NCBI GenBank assembly: GCA_018340805.1
Contig: JACMZG010001908.1
Location: 44,266,905 to 44,330,904, forward strand
Direction: 5' to 3'
Length of the DNA stretch: 64,000 nucleotides
From: Microvelia longipes
Lineage: Eukaryota > Arthropoda > Insecta > Hemiptera > Veliidae
The translations under genes were made by a program, and so were the position numbers. The notes beneath the pieces were generated by a model, which was given only the letters and a program-made list of their open reading frames with translations, ran no database searches and had not been told where the DNA came from. Positions 41,891-44,039 of this stretch are shown in pieces. Numbering within the stretch: the stretch's first letter is position 1; each line of letters starts with the position of its first letter.

Positions 41891-43421
41891 TAATATATAT
41901 ATATCGAAAATTTTAACAAAAATTGGATTAATAAGCAAGGAAAGCGCGCATTTCATAGAAAATTTGCCCGACTTGCGGATCTCTGCGCCAGAATTTTAAA
42001 ACTTTGGAACAGTTTCATACACTTCATACGTAAAGTATTTATACACTTCATACGTAAAGTATTTATACATTTCAAACTTAAAGTATTCATACACTCCATA
42101 CGTAAAGTAGTCATACATTTCATACGTAAAGTATTCATACACTCCAAACGTAAAGTATTCATACAGCTCATACGTTAAGTATTCATACACTCCATACGTA
42201 AAGTATTCATACACTTCATACTAAAGTATTTATACACTTCATACGTAAAGTATCTCCAGTCAGGATTTTGTCTCCATGCAGGTTTTATCTCCAGATTTAT
42301 TCACAAAGGGAGTAAAGAAGCTATTATTTCCCTGAGCAGTTAGTTGGTTACTAAGGCGTAAGCCAAGGGAACCAAAGTATTTATTTCCCGTGGCGAAGCC
42401 AAAATATTTATGTGTTTAACTCCCGAGGCGGAGCAGAGGATTTTACGACTGTTAATTGCGAGAGGAAAATTGCATTTTACTCCCAAGGCGTGCTTACAAG
42501 ATTTTATGTCCAGACGTTGATTTTGTTTTAATACATTTTGTTGTATTTTATTTTTTTGGGGTCGAACCCCCGATAAATAAATAAATTAAAGGATGCTGCC
42601 TGAAAAAAATGTATTGCTCCAAACTACTTCTTTTGAGCCAGTGAACATTTTTTTGGCCGGTTTCCTTATAAATTTTGGAGATGGTGCCCCCCAAAAAATG
42701 TATTGCTCCGAAAAACATGTTTTGATCTGAAACGGATTTTGAGCCAATAAAACATTTTTTTGGTCTGGTCCCCCTATAAATTTTGCGGGTGGTGCCTCAA
42801 AAAAATAAATTTATTGGTCAAAACAACATACATTGACCTGAAACAGATTTTGAGCCAATAAGTTTTTTTGGTCTAGTCCCCCTTATAAATTTTGGGGGTG
42901 GTGGCCCCAAAAAATACAAAAAAATTATTGCTCGAAACATCCTCTTTTGACTTGAAACGGATTTGAGTCAGTAAAAAATTTTTTGGTAGGATCCCCCTTA
43001 TAAATGTTTAGAGTGCAGCCCCTAGGAAAGCGTTTCAAAAATTGATGAGTCCCTTACATAAATTTAGAGGATACCGCTCCCTTGAATGAATGTATATACT
43101 CGGCTCTAACTCCAATCATAGGAAATATTTTTTCTCCCTTGGGAGTGAAATTGCTTCTTTACTTCCTAAAAGCTAGTCAATAAACTTCACATTATACACC
43201 GCCTGGAGATAAACTTAATTAGTTACCTATAATACTTTCATATTAATAGCAATTTTATATGGTAAAATTTTAAAACTTTACATTACATTTAAAACCGTAT
43301 GCCGCTATATTTTTCCAGTTAGTTTAAATATGTTATACATTGTTGATTTTACCTTTATTCTTATATGCTTCTCTCTCCTTCTCTTCTTGTATTCTATTAA
43401 CTTCTTCGTCATCAACATAAT
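3667..43421 (-). CDS. NPDC1: NPDC1/CAB-1 family membrane protein, split gene, 5' end not found
   Basis: Seven minus-strand exons (43421-43353, 40464-40147, 19179-19036, 18457-18391, 9241-9077, 7844-7757, 3756-3667) have AG/GT borders and matching phases. They join into about 310 codons ending in TAA. From N to C: an acidic E/K/R-rich coiled segment, a Pro/Tyr-rich region, a short linker, one hydrophobic helix, then a cytoplasmic tail with VDYPAYGVTGPN, AQSAQMYHYQ, an acidic stretch and YECPGLAPTGEMEVKNPLF. That tail is the hallmark of NPDC1 (neural proliferation, differentiation and control protein 1) and nematode CAB-1, single-pass proteins of neurons linked to vesicle or receptor trafficking. 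Known: vertebrate NPDC1 is about 325 residues. Inferred: only the N-terminal exon or exons, with the signal peptide, are missing. Extra small exons in the 21-kb intron cannot be excluded. Confidence 0.88.
4269..4939. repeat. Large imperfect palindrome (family 6) with tRNA-like B boxes near its centre
   Basis: The left arm (about 4269-4595) and right arm (about 4643-4939) are reverse complements with scattered mismatches. Matching words include cagtttttcagtt, the run around gggttctttgctaataaaacat, and TTTTTGGTCACCTA. The loop is about 45 bases. Next to it, ggttcaaatcc (left) and ggattcgaaccc (right) match the Pol III B-box or T-arm consensus on opposite strands. Related TTTTTGGTCAC/CGGACCGG pieces occur at 41560-41640 and 58190-58500. 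Could be a foldback transposon or an inverted SINE dimer. Confidence 0.75.
4966..5078 (-). mobile_element. MITE family 1, partial copy
   Basis: Carries the family's ggtttcaatgaggtt, ccccaaaaagat and ctctagtaatata words and ends in the CTCTAGTA terminus. The other end is missing where it abuts the palindrome at 4939. Confidence 0.65.
5079..5315. other. AT-rich spacer between two family 1 MITE copies
   Basis: No frame, repeat or RNA recognised. Confidence 0.4.
5316..5636 (+). mobile_element. MITE family 1, near-complete copy
   Basis: Begins atagagatgtatactagag and ends ggcccctctagtaataatata, so the ends are inverted repeats of TACTAGAGGGG inside AGAGATATA-like flanks. The length (about 320 bp) and the order of internal words match the copy at 47244-47570. 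The ends next to TA suggest a Tc1/mariner-type duplication (inference). Confidence 0.75.
5637..6598. other. AT-rich intron DNA, nothing recognised
   Basis: Lies in the last NPDC1-like intron (3757-7756). No open frame or repeat could be supported. Confidence 0.5.
6599..6760 (-). mobile_element. MITE family 1, internally deleted copy
   Basis: Both termini are present (agagatattattactagaggagccctat and cctcctctagtaata) but only about 160 bp apart, so about half of the 320-bp interior is missing. Confidence 0.72.
6761..7137. other. Intron DNA, nothing recognised
   Basis: AT-rich, becoming purine-rich (gaagaaagcaggagaaaaaa) just before a TA array. The long frame that runs through it owes its length to that array. 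Confidence 0.45.
7138..7214. repeat. (TA)n microsatellite
   Basis: Alternating TA over about 75 bases with one tatatta break. Confidence 0.95.
7320..7560 (-). mobile_element. Foldback family 2, single-arm copy
   Basis: Shares with the 15406-15975 element the words tttcctttgaaaaat, aagcaagaaatggattgttaagc, cacgcattc and gaaattcgcccgac in the same order. Only one arm is present. Confidence 0.7.
7757..7844 (-). CDS. NPDC1: NPDC1-like exon: acidic stretch and YECPGLAP
   Basis: The acceptor gatttcag is at 7845-7852 and the donor GTAATT at 7756-7751. One base completes the Asn codon split with the upstream exon. The exon then encodes NQGGAESEADSEEENEQDYT and VYECPGLAP, and ends on a full codon. 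The Asp/Glu-rich run before YECPGLAP is typical of the family's cytoplasmic tail. Confidence 0.92.
7960..8035 (+). mobile_element. Family 3 repeat fragment
   Basis: A short copy of the aaaagtattgtgtttgcaaaaaaatccgaaacc end seen at 12360, 16290, 27755 and 38310. Too short to place further. Confidence 0.55.
8225..8420 (-). mobile_element. Foldback family 2, single-arm copy
   Basis: Same order of words as the other copies (ttatgcacatttcctttg, gagttacgagtagtgcttg, gaaaacacgcatt, gccagaattttt). It lies 900 bases from the 7320 copy in the same orientation. Confidence 0.72.
8465..8603. repeat. Compound (CA)n-(TA)n microsatellite
   Basis: (CA)n from 8465 to about 8522 with one CACCAC break, then (TA)n to 8603 with tatatta breaks. 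The translated frames here are artefacts. Confidence 0.96.
8604..8980 (+). mobile_element. Penelope-like terminal repeat fragment carrying a hammerhead-like motif
   Basis: An AT-rich, T-rich segment leading to a hammerhead core at 8860-8912 followed by aaataaatatattattttcatg. Terminal repeats of Penelope-like elements are known to carry such ribozymes near an AATAAA-type tail. No reverse transcriptase is attached here, so the assignment is inferred from the motif. Confidence 0.5.
8860..8912 (+). ncRNA. Hammerhead-ribozyme-like motif
   Basis: CTGATGA (8869-8875) and GAAAC (8895-8899) flank a stem: GAATTT (8877-8882) pairs with AAATTC (8889-8894). ATTTCGGCC (8860-8868) pairs with GGCTGGAAAT (8903-8912) through one G-U pair and one bulge, forming stem I. 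The GTT at 8900-8902 would be the cleavage triplet, leaving a very short stem III as known for hammerheads of Penelope-like retroelements. Activity is not shown by sequence alone. Confidence 0.6.
8981..9048. repeat. (TA)n microsatellite
   Basis: Alternating TA with one taatata break, starting right after gagacgcg. Confidence 0.95.
9077..9241 (-). CDS. NPDC1: NPDC1-like exon: juxtamembrane cytoplasmic region
   Basis: The acceptor gatttcag precedes 9241; the donor GTAAGT begins at 9076. It encodes 54 full codons with one and two split bases at the edges. Motifs in order are FQKNVKAAAVVDYPAYGVTG, PNRSESTPTGDRKLAQSAQM and YHYQITKQQILCME. DYPAYGVTGP and AQSAQMYHYQ are strongly conserved in NPDC1 relatives. 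The basic residues just after the membrane helix fit the stop-transfer rule. Confidence 0.92.
9242..11035. other. Intron DNA with few recognisable landmarks
   Basis: A cagtcaatggttctcaacatt word at 9384-9404 resembles the CAGTGGTTCTCAAC terminus of hAT-type short elements, but no second terminus was found. Around 9950-10020 there is a weak repetition of ttagttcagtttt. I see nothing else that can be supported. Confidence 0.4.
11040..11205. repeat. Tandem cgtgtattttttccc repeat with an inverted first copy
   Basis: About seven units of roughly 16 bases (cgtgtatttttttcc). They are preceded by gtacacgggaaaaaatacaggaaa, which is the reverse complement of the array, so a hairpin can form around 11095-11105. 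The Phe-rich frames across it come from the repeat. Confidence 0.75.
11206..11379. other. Short unclassified segment
   Basis: Somewhat richer in G and C than its neighbours (tgtggacgtcctctgc, ggtgatcgcaagg). No match recognised. Confidence 0.35.
11380..11860 (-). mobile_element. Family 3 repeat copy, partial
   Basis: Contains ttattacgtaaaggt, gtaccaaatttcaactcaattgg, tgcctacatgcgtggcaaatctc, ttattgcgggttaatgaagtcac and ctagcataaataaactgggag in the family's minus-strand order. The GACGAGCGAAGCGAG end is absent. Confidence 0.68.
11861..12289. other. Intron DNA, nothing recognised
   Basis: No coding frame or repeat supported. Confidence 0.4.
12290..12752 (+). mobile_element. Family 3 repeat copy, left part
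   Basis: Starts near taggtatataggaaaag and contains aatccaaacccgggatatcacc, gtctgtctgtatgtgtgtg, gaaaaatcaaagaacgcgg and ctcattagcagtat. It matches the first half of the copies at 27745 and 59140. It is interrupted at 12753 by the five-copy array. Confidence 0.72.
12753..13462. repeat. Five-copy array: three direct and two inverted 115-145-bp units
   Basis: The unit runs from agaccaagagcccagggg through ggctggaaccggtctc, cctgaacaaggatctgcaat and cgactcgtatcggatgggtg to the end gaacgcactttat. Direct copies lie at 12753-12896, 12897-13031 and 13032-13164. Reverse-complement copies lie at about 13180-13295 and 13320-13462. The whole is a roughly 700-bp palindrome. Copies 1-3 share very high identity, so the amplification looks recent. 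Confidence 0.9.
13910..14096 (-). mobile_element. SINE-like family 8 insertion with 10-bp target duplication
   Basis: Flanked by the exact direct repeat aagtgtatac (13900-13909 and 14097-14106), which restores the host family 3 sequence when one copy is removed. On the minus strand it begins with cggaggttcggggttcgcagccc, passes cctgaggtggttcccgcagg and ggccaaaaggccc, and ends in an AT-rich tail. The second copy (22336-22573) has the same layout. The ggttcg word near the start may be a Pol III B box. Confidence 0.8.
14312..14465 (+). repeat. 62-bp tandem repeat within family 3
   Basis: About 2.5 units that begin ctgaggacgagcgaagcgag and end in gacttgtatatt. This is a local expansion of the terminal module of family 3. 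Confidence 0.85.
14521..15010. other. AT-rich intron DNA, nothing recognised
   Basis: No frame longer than chance and no repeat seen. Confidence 0.4.
15011..15325 (-). mobile_element. Family 3 repeat, terminal part
   Basis: Reads in reverse orientation: acttttctacattacatcgg, attcgctacgctcatcctcc, actcgcttcgctcgtcctcag, then the catccgtttcatcctcagcag and gcactgaccac words of the family. Confidence 0.7.
15406..15975. mobile_element. Foldback family 2, most complete copy
   Basis: The left arm (about 15406-15645) starts ttgtagtttttttacattat, passes attctgacgcggtggtcc, tcgggcgaattt, tgcgtgtttccgtgcttaac and tcaagcactgctcgtaac, and ends near ggaaatgtgcataatt. The right arm (about 15745-15975) is its reverse complement. 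A unique centre of about 100 bases lies between them. No transposase frame is present, so it would be non-autonomous. All other family 2 copies in the window are single or shortened arms. A further partial start lies at 15340-15400. Confidence 0.82.
15976..16500 (-). mobile_element. Family 3 repeat copy
   Basis: Contains tgactacatgcgtgccag, ttattgcgggttaatgacgtc, acatacagacagacaac, gatatcccggtttcgg and cctatatacctacggtac. It is followed by a second terminal module (ggactcgcttcgcttgtcc) around 16455-16480. Confidence 0.72.
16501..16850 (-). mobile_element. Family 3 repeat, further partial copy
   Basis: Continues with gcactgaccacgctagatgc, gtatcgaatttcaactcaatt, ggctacatgcgtgcc and related words. 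Adjoins the preceding copy; the border is approximate. Confidence 0.6.
16851..17479. other. Intron DNA, nothing recognised
   Basis: Mostly unique AT-rich sequence; a short (ATT)n run lies at 17351-17366. Confidence 0.4.
17480..17770 (-). mobile_element. Family 7 repeat copy
   Basis: Shares ttatcaattgacatgtaata, taatgtaaacaaatca, caatacatttaaat and the GC-rich gccacaaagcggccacagag word with copies at 34300-34480 and 55673-55930 (the latter in the opposite orientation). Family unknown. Confidence 0.62.
17861..17929. repeat. (TA)n microsatellite with TTA breaks
   Basis: Alternating TA with several breaks. Confidence 0.93.
17975..18055 (+). repeat. Family 9 repeat fragment
   Basis: The words caagtagggaaactcctata, catgtaaaaaa and gatcggctg recur in reverse complement at 22975-23160, so both are parts of one dispersed repeat. 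Confidence 0.6.
18056..18237. repeat. Long (TA)n microsatellite
   Basis: About 180 bases of alternating TA with a cluster of tatatta breaks between 18121 and 18180. This is the longest simple repeat of the window and lies 150 bases from the transmembrane exon. Confidence 0.97.
18391..18457 (-). CDS. NPDC1: NPDC1-like exon: transmembrane helix
   Basis: The acceptor tttctag is at 18458 and up; the donor GTGAGT begins at 18390. It encodes AVAGSSLFVVLMLGFLGVAI and Tyr, a single hydrophobic helix of about 20 residues, preceded by VFVA from the upstream exon and followed by KFQKNVK. Exon phases (2 bases in, 2 bases out) agree with both neighbours. Confidence 0.9.
18465..19035. other. Intron DNA with a C-run
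   Basis: Includes a 13-base C homopolymer around 18807-18819 and the hairpin-like gtggccgcgcattcgccac at 18626-18645. No gene seen. Confidence 0.4.
19036..19179 (-). CDS. NPDC1: NPDC1-like exon: membrane-proximal extracellular segment
   Basis: The acceptor attttgcag precedes 19179; the donor GTTAGT begins at 19035. It encodes ISEGIPHQQILLGNRGEYVS, STEIQLDDVVRTPVSIYDDT and REYMVFV, leading into the membrane helix. Two bases complete a Gly codon opened by the Pro-rich exon at 40147, so the two join in phase across a 21-kb intron. Confidence 0.85.
19259..19640 (+). pseudogene. Non-LTR retrotransposon reverse transcriptase fragment
   Basis: The frame from 19282 reads VGSNDDILKKSTNMALKQVD then WWIILNRLNLNESKTEAIGL. 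This is the region after the catalytic YADD box of LINE-type reverse transcriptases (helix, W, NxLxLNxxKT). It is preceded by remnants of ADATLLF and followed, after stops, by IKLLGV and by KLSSSC. Stops and shifts show it is dead. It is a different clade from the 30380-33482 element. Confidence 0.75.
19650..20344. other. Unclassified intron DNA with one 134-codon frame
   Basis: A plus frame at 20080-20484 (FSLDISFLPRYHYVRFYTYR and RAQRLDNTLRQLNLKF) has a protein-like composition but matches nothing I know. Its 3' part is repeated nearby (20345-20905), so it may be a transposon remnant. Confidence 0.35.
20345..20905. repeat. Local three-copy repeat, direct and inverted
   Basis: 20345-20480 (plus) matches the reverse complement of 20565-20690: both contain ctaggaa, actgtaaaa and ttaggtaaaataaat words. 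The outer part of the inverted copy (20669-20735) matches 20818-20875 (plus) through tgtcaactgat, ttaacc and actata. Translations of the copies share SRKxKxCK and LGKIN, so the source may have been coding. Confidence 0.6.
20906..21187. other. Intron DNA, nothing recognised
   Basis: T-rich sequence; no repeat or frame. Confidence 0.35.
21188..21285 (+). repeat. 28-bp minisatellite
   Basis: About 3.5 copies of gtcgtgctcattgatcttca plus gagggctc, with single-base differences. Confidence 0.88.
21286..22324. other. Unclassified stretch, possible dead element
   Basis: Somewhat richer in G and C than the flanks near 21300-21600. Frames at 21275-21562 and 21616-21948 have no family I recognise. A remnant of a transposon is possible but not supported. 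Confidence 0.35.
22336..22573 (+). mobile_element. SINE-like family 8 insertion with 11-bp target duplication
   Basis: Flanked by exact atttgaacagt repeats (22325-22335 and 22574-22584). The body starts cgtactggactttggccccgg, carries gtagcctgggctacgaacccc near the 5' end and cccgaggtggttcccgtaggg, then ggccaaaaggccctaaaacgg, and ends in an (ATT)n tail. Short body, simple tail and target duplication fit a SINE; the parent RNA is uncertain. Confidence 0.85.
22585..22974. other. Intron DNA, nothing recognised
   Basis: AT-rich, no frame or repeat. Confidence 0.4.
22975..23245 (-). repeat. Family 9 repeat joined to a family 3 terminal fragment
   Basis: 22975-23160 is the reverse complement of 17975-18055 plus extra sequence (tgatcgggcagttctgaat, ggagtttccctacttgg). 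23161-23240 carries gaggacgagcaaagcaatctgag and ggtaccccgtg, the family 3 end. Confidence 0.6.
23379..24341. mobile_element. Family 4 element, about 960 bp, with terminal inverted repeats and internal hairpins
   Basis: The left end, tttttaatgtcgatagtcca then agaacgggat (23379-23408), is matched in reverse complement by the right end 24309-24341. Inside are two more inverted repeats: 23487-23531 with 23550-23595, whose loop holds cgacgagcgtagcgagtcg, and 24099-24145 with 24206-24252 (47-base arms, one mismatch). There is no transposase frame. The ATAGTCCAAGA start is shared with the 35817-36516 element. Confidence 0.75.
24099..24252. repeat. Near-perfect 47-bp inverted repeat
   Basis: The arms cttgtaaagcagttatcatt through taataaatctt are reverse complements with one difference, around a loop of about 60 bases. 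Lies inside the family 4 element. Confidence 0.9.
24342..24780. other. Intron DNA, nothing recognised
   Basis: No coding potential or repeat seen. Confidence 0.4.
24781..25090. mobile_element. Inverted pair of Penelope-like terminal repeats with degenerate hammerhead cores
   Basis: 24833-24910 and 25002-25080 are reverse complements (gctagccgttgaataaaga, gggtgataggtgagtcttac). On the minus strand the left arm reads CTGATGATGACCCC, then GAAAGCGCTTTGATATAAG and an AATATATTT tail. The right arm on plus reads ctgatgatgcc then gttgaaaaag. CTGATGA followed by GAAA at stem distance resembles a decayed hammerhead. Confidence 0.55.
25091..25704. other. Intron DNA with a small family 3 trace
   Basis: 25130-25215 carries the family 3 words gactatatgcgtgccaaatc; the rest is unclassified AT-rich DNA. 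Confidence 0.4.
25705..25842 (+). mobile_element. Foldback family 2, arm fragment
   Basis: Reads tctggcgcggtggtccgctg, tcgggcgaatttcatttag, tgcgtgtttccgtgc, as in the 15406 element. It passes into a minisatellite at its end. Confidence 0.78.
25843..25995 (+). repeat. About 33-bp minisatellite at the edge of a family 2 arm
   Basis: About five variants of ttttaatgaagcaagtgtatt, each followed by gcttcatg. The units start where the family 2 words cggttcatgcttcatg end, so the array seems to have grown from the element. Confidence 0.8.
25996..26395. other. Intron DNA, nothing recognised
   Basis: No repeat. The frame at 26153-26446 resembles no known protein. Confidence 0.35.
26396..26670 (-). mobile_element. 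tRNA-derived SINE-like element
   Basis: Minus strand 26665-26595: gaccagtagctcagtagtag, agtgctagcctttcaaccta and ggtcgtgggttcaaatcc. This has a D-arm/A-box, an anticodon-like loop (TTC) and a T-arm/B-box at tRNA spacing. The acceptor ends do not pair and the anticodon stem has a mismatch, so this is a SINE head or a tRNA relic rather than a working tRNA. A second ggtcttgaattcaaggcc word lies at 26538-26556. Confidence 0.65.
26671..27744. other. Intron DNA with small hairpins
   Basis: Holds short inverted repeats: aatctgcgtcaat near 27376 with attgacgcagatt near 27434, and cacagattctaaatctgtg near 27490. No gene. A GC-richer piece at 26960-27030 is unclassified. Confidence 0.4.
27745..28460 (+). 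mobile_element. Family 3 repeat, full-length-like copy
   Basis: Runs from ataagaaaagtattgtgttt through cctaaaccgggatttc, tgagttgaaacttggtac, cgtcattaacccacaat, acgcatgtagtc and agcgaggtcagtacc to ctgaggacgagggaagcg. This gives the family order without interruption, over about 715 bp. No protein-coding frame is conserved between copies, so the family is non-autonomous as seen here. Confidence 0.75.
28461..29323. other. Intron DNA, nothing recognised
   Basis: Contains aagttatattaaaacttaatataac (small palindrome, 28990-29012). No gene or known repeat. Confidence 0.4.
29324..30135 (+). mobile_element. Family 5 composite repeat
   Basis: Starts tttatatccagacggtttat, then agtaaaa/ctccctt words. 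About 2.5 tandem subunits of roughly 95 bases follow (aaatttataagggg, cccgactaaaaaat, tcaaaatccgttt, aggtcaaaaga). It ends with a block of ctcggcttttcctcggga words. An inverted copy lies at 42255-43218 and a shortened one at 60515-60860. Confidence 0.75.
30136..30379. other. Spacer between family 5 and the non-LTR element
   Basis: AT-rich with catacataaataacatacat repetition near 30190-30225. Confidence 0.4.
31145..31380 (-). pseudogene. RNase H domain of the non-LTR element
   Basis: The frame reads IFTDGSRSGENVGCAFLDYS, then SFSSELIAILEALKF and FIIFTDSLSTIESL. The catalytic Asp (TDGS), Glu (SSEL) and Asp (TDSL) are all present. A stop codon separates it from the RT part just upstream (VE* before RWPDHRY), so it cannot be translated as one protein. 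Confidence 0.82.
31566..31991 (-). pseudogene. RT thumb/connection region, with nested insertion at its 5' side
   Basis: Encodes KAVCHAQWGADVTTSLLFYK, ATIRAVLDFGCIFYSHC, LDPLQKIQNLSLRICLSDLP and PTTVLYAETNEYPLHIRRQL, the conserved region after the RT palm in I-like elements. Its first 24 or so codons in the open frame are insertion sequence, not RT. Confidence 0.82.
31919..32056. mobile_element. 138-bp insertion inside the RT gene with 14-bp target duplication
   Basis: The exact direct repeat acacacagctttaa lies at 31905-31918 and 32057-32070. Removing the insert and one repeat rejoins ...KYINILKAVC to HAQWGAD... in frame, the expected RT reading. The insert carries ggttgccgaggtggccctc, an A-box-like word. 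It may be a truncated SINE; the family is unknown and the orientation unresolved. Confidence 0.85.
32118..32555 (-). pseudogene. RT palm fragment with the FMDD catalytic box
   Basis: Contains GLGLGSILSSIYFDLLISDF (motif B region), AEFMDDFYIAVRNTS (motif C, both Asp kept), KGFKISQSKSVVCPF and VKFLGLHLD. Separated from the upstream piece by at least two frameshifts near 32560-32610. Confidence 0.88.
32602..33482 (-). pseudogene. RT N-terminal region with motif A, frameshifted
   Basis: 33482 to about 32855 gives the linker and motifs 1-2 (PGLDNIHYS, IIPILKPGKDPLDPDSYRPI). A shift near 32850 moves to the frame giving LSSCIKKTFERLIKNRL, SPTQFGGRK and FVLFVDITGAYDNVDLD. Typical of an old, uncorrected copy. 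Confidence 0.85.
33483..33720. mobile_element. Unclassified segment ending in family 7 and MITE family 1 fragments
   Basis: 33640-33695 has gtagccgcaaagcagccaca, a family 7 word, followed by the MITE end cggcccctctagtata and atatatctctaggg. Confidence 0.5.
33721..33975. other. Spacer, weak family 3 trace
   Basis: Includes ggagggtacctcagaac, which resembles the outer end of family 3. Otherwise unclassified. Confidence 0.35.
33976..34310 (-). mobile_element. Family 3 repeat, partial copy
   Basis: Contains gtgcccagtttcaactctcc, cacacagacagaattatg, accgcgttttcagac and aatacttttcctcacacc in the family's minus-strand order. Confidence 0.6.
34311..34490 (-). mobile_element. Family 7 repeat copy
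   Basis: Shares ggttgacatatacaatataa, tgtaaacaaatta, ctaatacatttt and gccacttatataaacc with the copies at 17480 and 55673. Confidence 0.65.
34491..35816. other. Intron DNA, nothing recognised
   Basis: The frame at 34980-35165 is not protein-like. The gcctgacgtcacagttggcc word at 35011 is GC-rich, but no promoter can be argued. Confidence 0.4.
35817..36516. mobile_element. Family 4 element, 700 bp, with about 230-bp terminal inverted repeats
   Basis: The left end tatagtccaagagccaggcc and right end ggtctggctcttagactata are reverse complements. Pairing continues inward through actcattttgtactacttcg, ctgcctatccagagtgg and gtgtgcaaaacacgaa to about 36040 and 36290. No transposase. A half copy follows at 36895. 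Confidence 0.85.
36580..36735. repeat. hAT-like terminus followed by a 29-31-bp minisatellite
   Basis: cagtagttctcaacc (36586-36600) resembles the start of hAT-type short elements. From about 36636 three units of gcgatgatacgtagggggca plus ctgaaggg follow. No opposite end was found. Confidence 0.6.
36895..37150. mobile_element. Family 4 half element with facing ends
   Basis: Repeats the right arm of 35817-36516 (catgttttatacac, attttgagcatgcgcaatc, ggatagacagac, gtacaaaatgagtcac). It ends tcaggtccggctc, aatagtccaa, gagccggacctga, a perfect 13-bp palindrome around a 10-base centre. Confidence 0.75.
37386..37516. repeat. Compound (TG)n-(TA)n microsatellite
   Basis: (TG)n to about 37443 with one gttgtg break, then (TA)n with taata breaks. 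Confidence 0.96.
37540..38365 (-). mobile_element. Family 3 repeat, long copy with a central interruption
   Basis: Outer end cgggtacgggggtac, then ttcgctatgcttatcctc and actcgcttcgctc, to aatttaaactcaattg at 37820. It resumes at 38155 (ggtcattatatatgacc) and ends gtgaaatcccggttttg, attttcctttatccctag. 37845-38150 between is foreign or unclassified. Confidence 0.7.
38366..38805. other. Intron DNA, nothing recognised
   Basis: Low-complexity aatacata repetition at 38420-38480; no gene. Confidence 0.4.
38806..39060 (-). mobile_element. Family 3 repeat, two ends only
   Basis: Carries the outer end ttgggtacggggtaactcg, actcgcttcgctcc, and at 39010-39050 the opposite end acttttcctatatacctacg, with the centre deleted. 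Confidence 0.65.
39061..40146. other. Intron DNA flanking the Pro-rich exon
   Basis: No exon or repeat recognised. A GC-richer piece at 39330-39450 has no known match. Confidence 0.4.
40147..40464 (-). CDS. NPDC1: NPDC1-like exon: coiled start and Pro/Tyr-rich region
   Basis: The acceptor ttttcag precedes 40464; the donor GTAATT starts at 40146. It encodes 105 full codons. The first part, AMIQEYLEYLGKVREMRFRE and LQMRQERLEA, looks helical and continues the charged upstream exon. The rest (PVVIPPPRHRPQKLSKPAYP, PDSPYISSYYSRIHPKPGF, FFEPPSPT) is rich in Pro, Tyr and Ser. I place it on the extracellular side because it precedes the membrane helix. The link to the family rests on phase and order, since this region is poorly conserved. 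Confidence 0.82.
40465..40880. other. Intron DNA with a tRNA-like word
   Basis: gtttaacctgggttcgaatcc at 40618-40638 fits a B box or T arm, downstream of ccgtgtagacgggcatcc. This could be a SINE head, but no ends or tail were identified. Confidence 0.4.
40885..41108. repeat. About 60-bp tandem repeat, four diverged copies
   Basis: Copies of gtctgtgaagtaactaaaga followed by tattggtaacctccata and tttatta, at about 40891, 40950, 41015 and 41060. Confidence 0.8.
41109..41555. other. Intron DNA, nothing recognised
   Basis: No coding or repeat signal. Confidence 0.4.
41556..42011 (-). mobile_element. Family 6 fragment and foldback family 2 arm split by a TA array
   Basis: 41560-41640 has tgaacccggtccgaagtcga and agtgaccaaaaagtc (family 6). 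41745-41816 and 41905-42000 together form a family 2 arm (cattttctttgaaaaattcg, aattggattaataagcaagg, aaatttgcccgac, gcgccagaatttt). (TA)n at 41817-41904 sits between them. Confidence 0.65.
41817..41904. repeat. (TA)n microsatellite inside a family 2 arm
   Basis: Alternating TA with ataatata breaks, placed where other family 2 copies have gttataaagcataaac. Confidence 0.95.
42012..42255. repeat. 24-bp minisatellite, about 10 copies
   Basis: The unit is cttcatacgtaaagtatttataca with few changes. The period is a multiple of three, which is why open frames run through it in two minus-strand frames. They are not genes. Confidence 0.93.
42256..43218 (-). mobile_element. Family 5 composite repeat, inverted long copy
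   Basis: Mirror order of 29324-30135: gagcagttagttggttacta, ggcgtaagccaaggg, then about four subunits with ccttataaattttg, cgaaacatcctc, gaaacggatttgag, and ending cttcacattatacaccgcct and ggagataaac. Confidence 0.78.
43353..43421 (-). CDS. NPDC1: NPDC1-like exon: acidic/basic helical segment
   Basis: The acceptor ttgttgcag precedes 43421; the donor GTAAAA starts at 43352. It encodes YVDDEEVNRIQEEKEREAYK, Asn, Lys, with two bases in and one base out. The outgoing G plus AA of the next exon makes Glu, giving KNKEAMIQEYLEYL. This is the most upstream exon I can support. The exon before it must end with one base of a codon. Confidence 0.78.
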
Positions 43422-43735
43422 CTGCAACAATAACATTAAACATGTAACATATGCGAAAGATTAATTCAGCAACAGATACATTTAAATAAAAACATTTGCA
43501 TAGACAAGCATTAGTTTTCCCATACTGATAAGTCTAAACATGATTCGCTTGAAAAAACTTCACTGTCGGAAGTGTTTCAGTTCTTCTAGTAACAAAATAA
43601 AATTGTAAACCGAACTAAATTTACTTTTGCTCTTTCATTATTTTATTTTAACGTAATTTAGTAAAGTCTAAAGGTTATTATATTTGCTACACACTTTCTA
43701 CTCGCTCTCATTAGTTAATAACTTATTAAAGGAGA
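43422..43735. other. Unclassified sequence upstream of the first supported exon
   Basis: No further exon could be identified with confidence. Confidence 0.4.
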
Positions 43736-44005
43736 AGAGCGAGGTTTTGCATCCTGGACAGTCAAGTTGGTTCCTGAGGCCAAAGCCGAGGGAACCATAT
43801 TGTTTAAATCCCGAGGGTTGCCAAGAGATTTATTTAGAAGGTTCCCGAGGGTTGCCGAGAGCTTTGTTTAGTTGGTTCCCGAGATATTAATTTTGTTGGT
43901 TCTCGAGAGATTTATTTAGTTAGTTCCCAAGGCTTGTCGAGAGATTTATTTAGTTGGTTCCTGAGAGATTTATTTAGTTGGTTTCTTGGCTTGCCATGGG
44001 AGTTA
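43736..44005 (+). repeat. About 35-bp degenerate tandem repeat related to family 5
   Basis: About seven units of gttggttcccgagggttgcc and gagagatttattta. The start, ttcctgaggccaaagccgag, matches the ggttactaaggcgtaagcc block of family 5, which looks like its source. Confidence 0.8.
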
Positions 44006-44039
44006 ATTACTGACCAGGAGCAACGACTTGTTTCTCTCA

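Noticed and set aside
41953..42214. Two overlapping 72-codon minus frames with repeated MNTLRMKC or YEYFTYGV
   Set aside because: A 24-bp tandem repeat whose period is divisible by three keeps both frames open.
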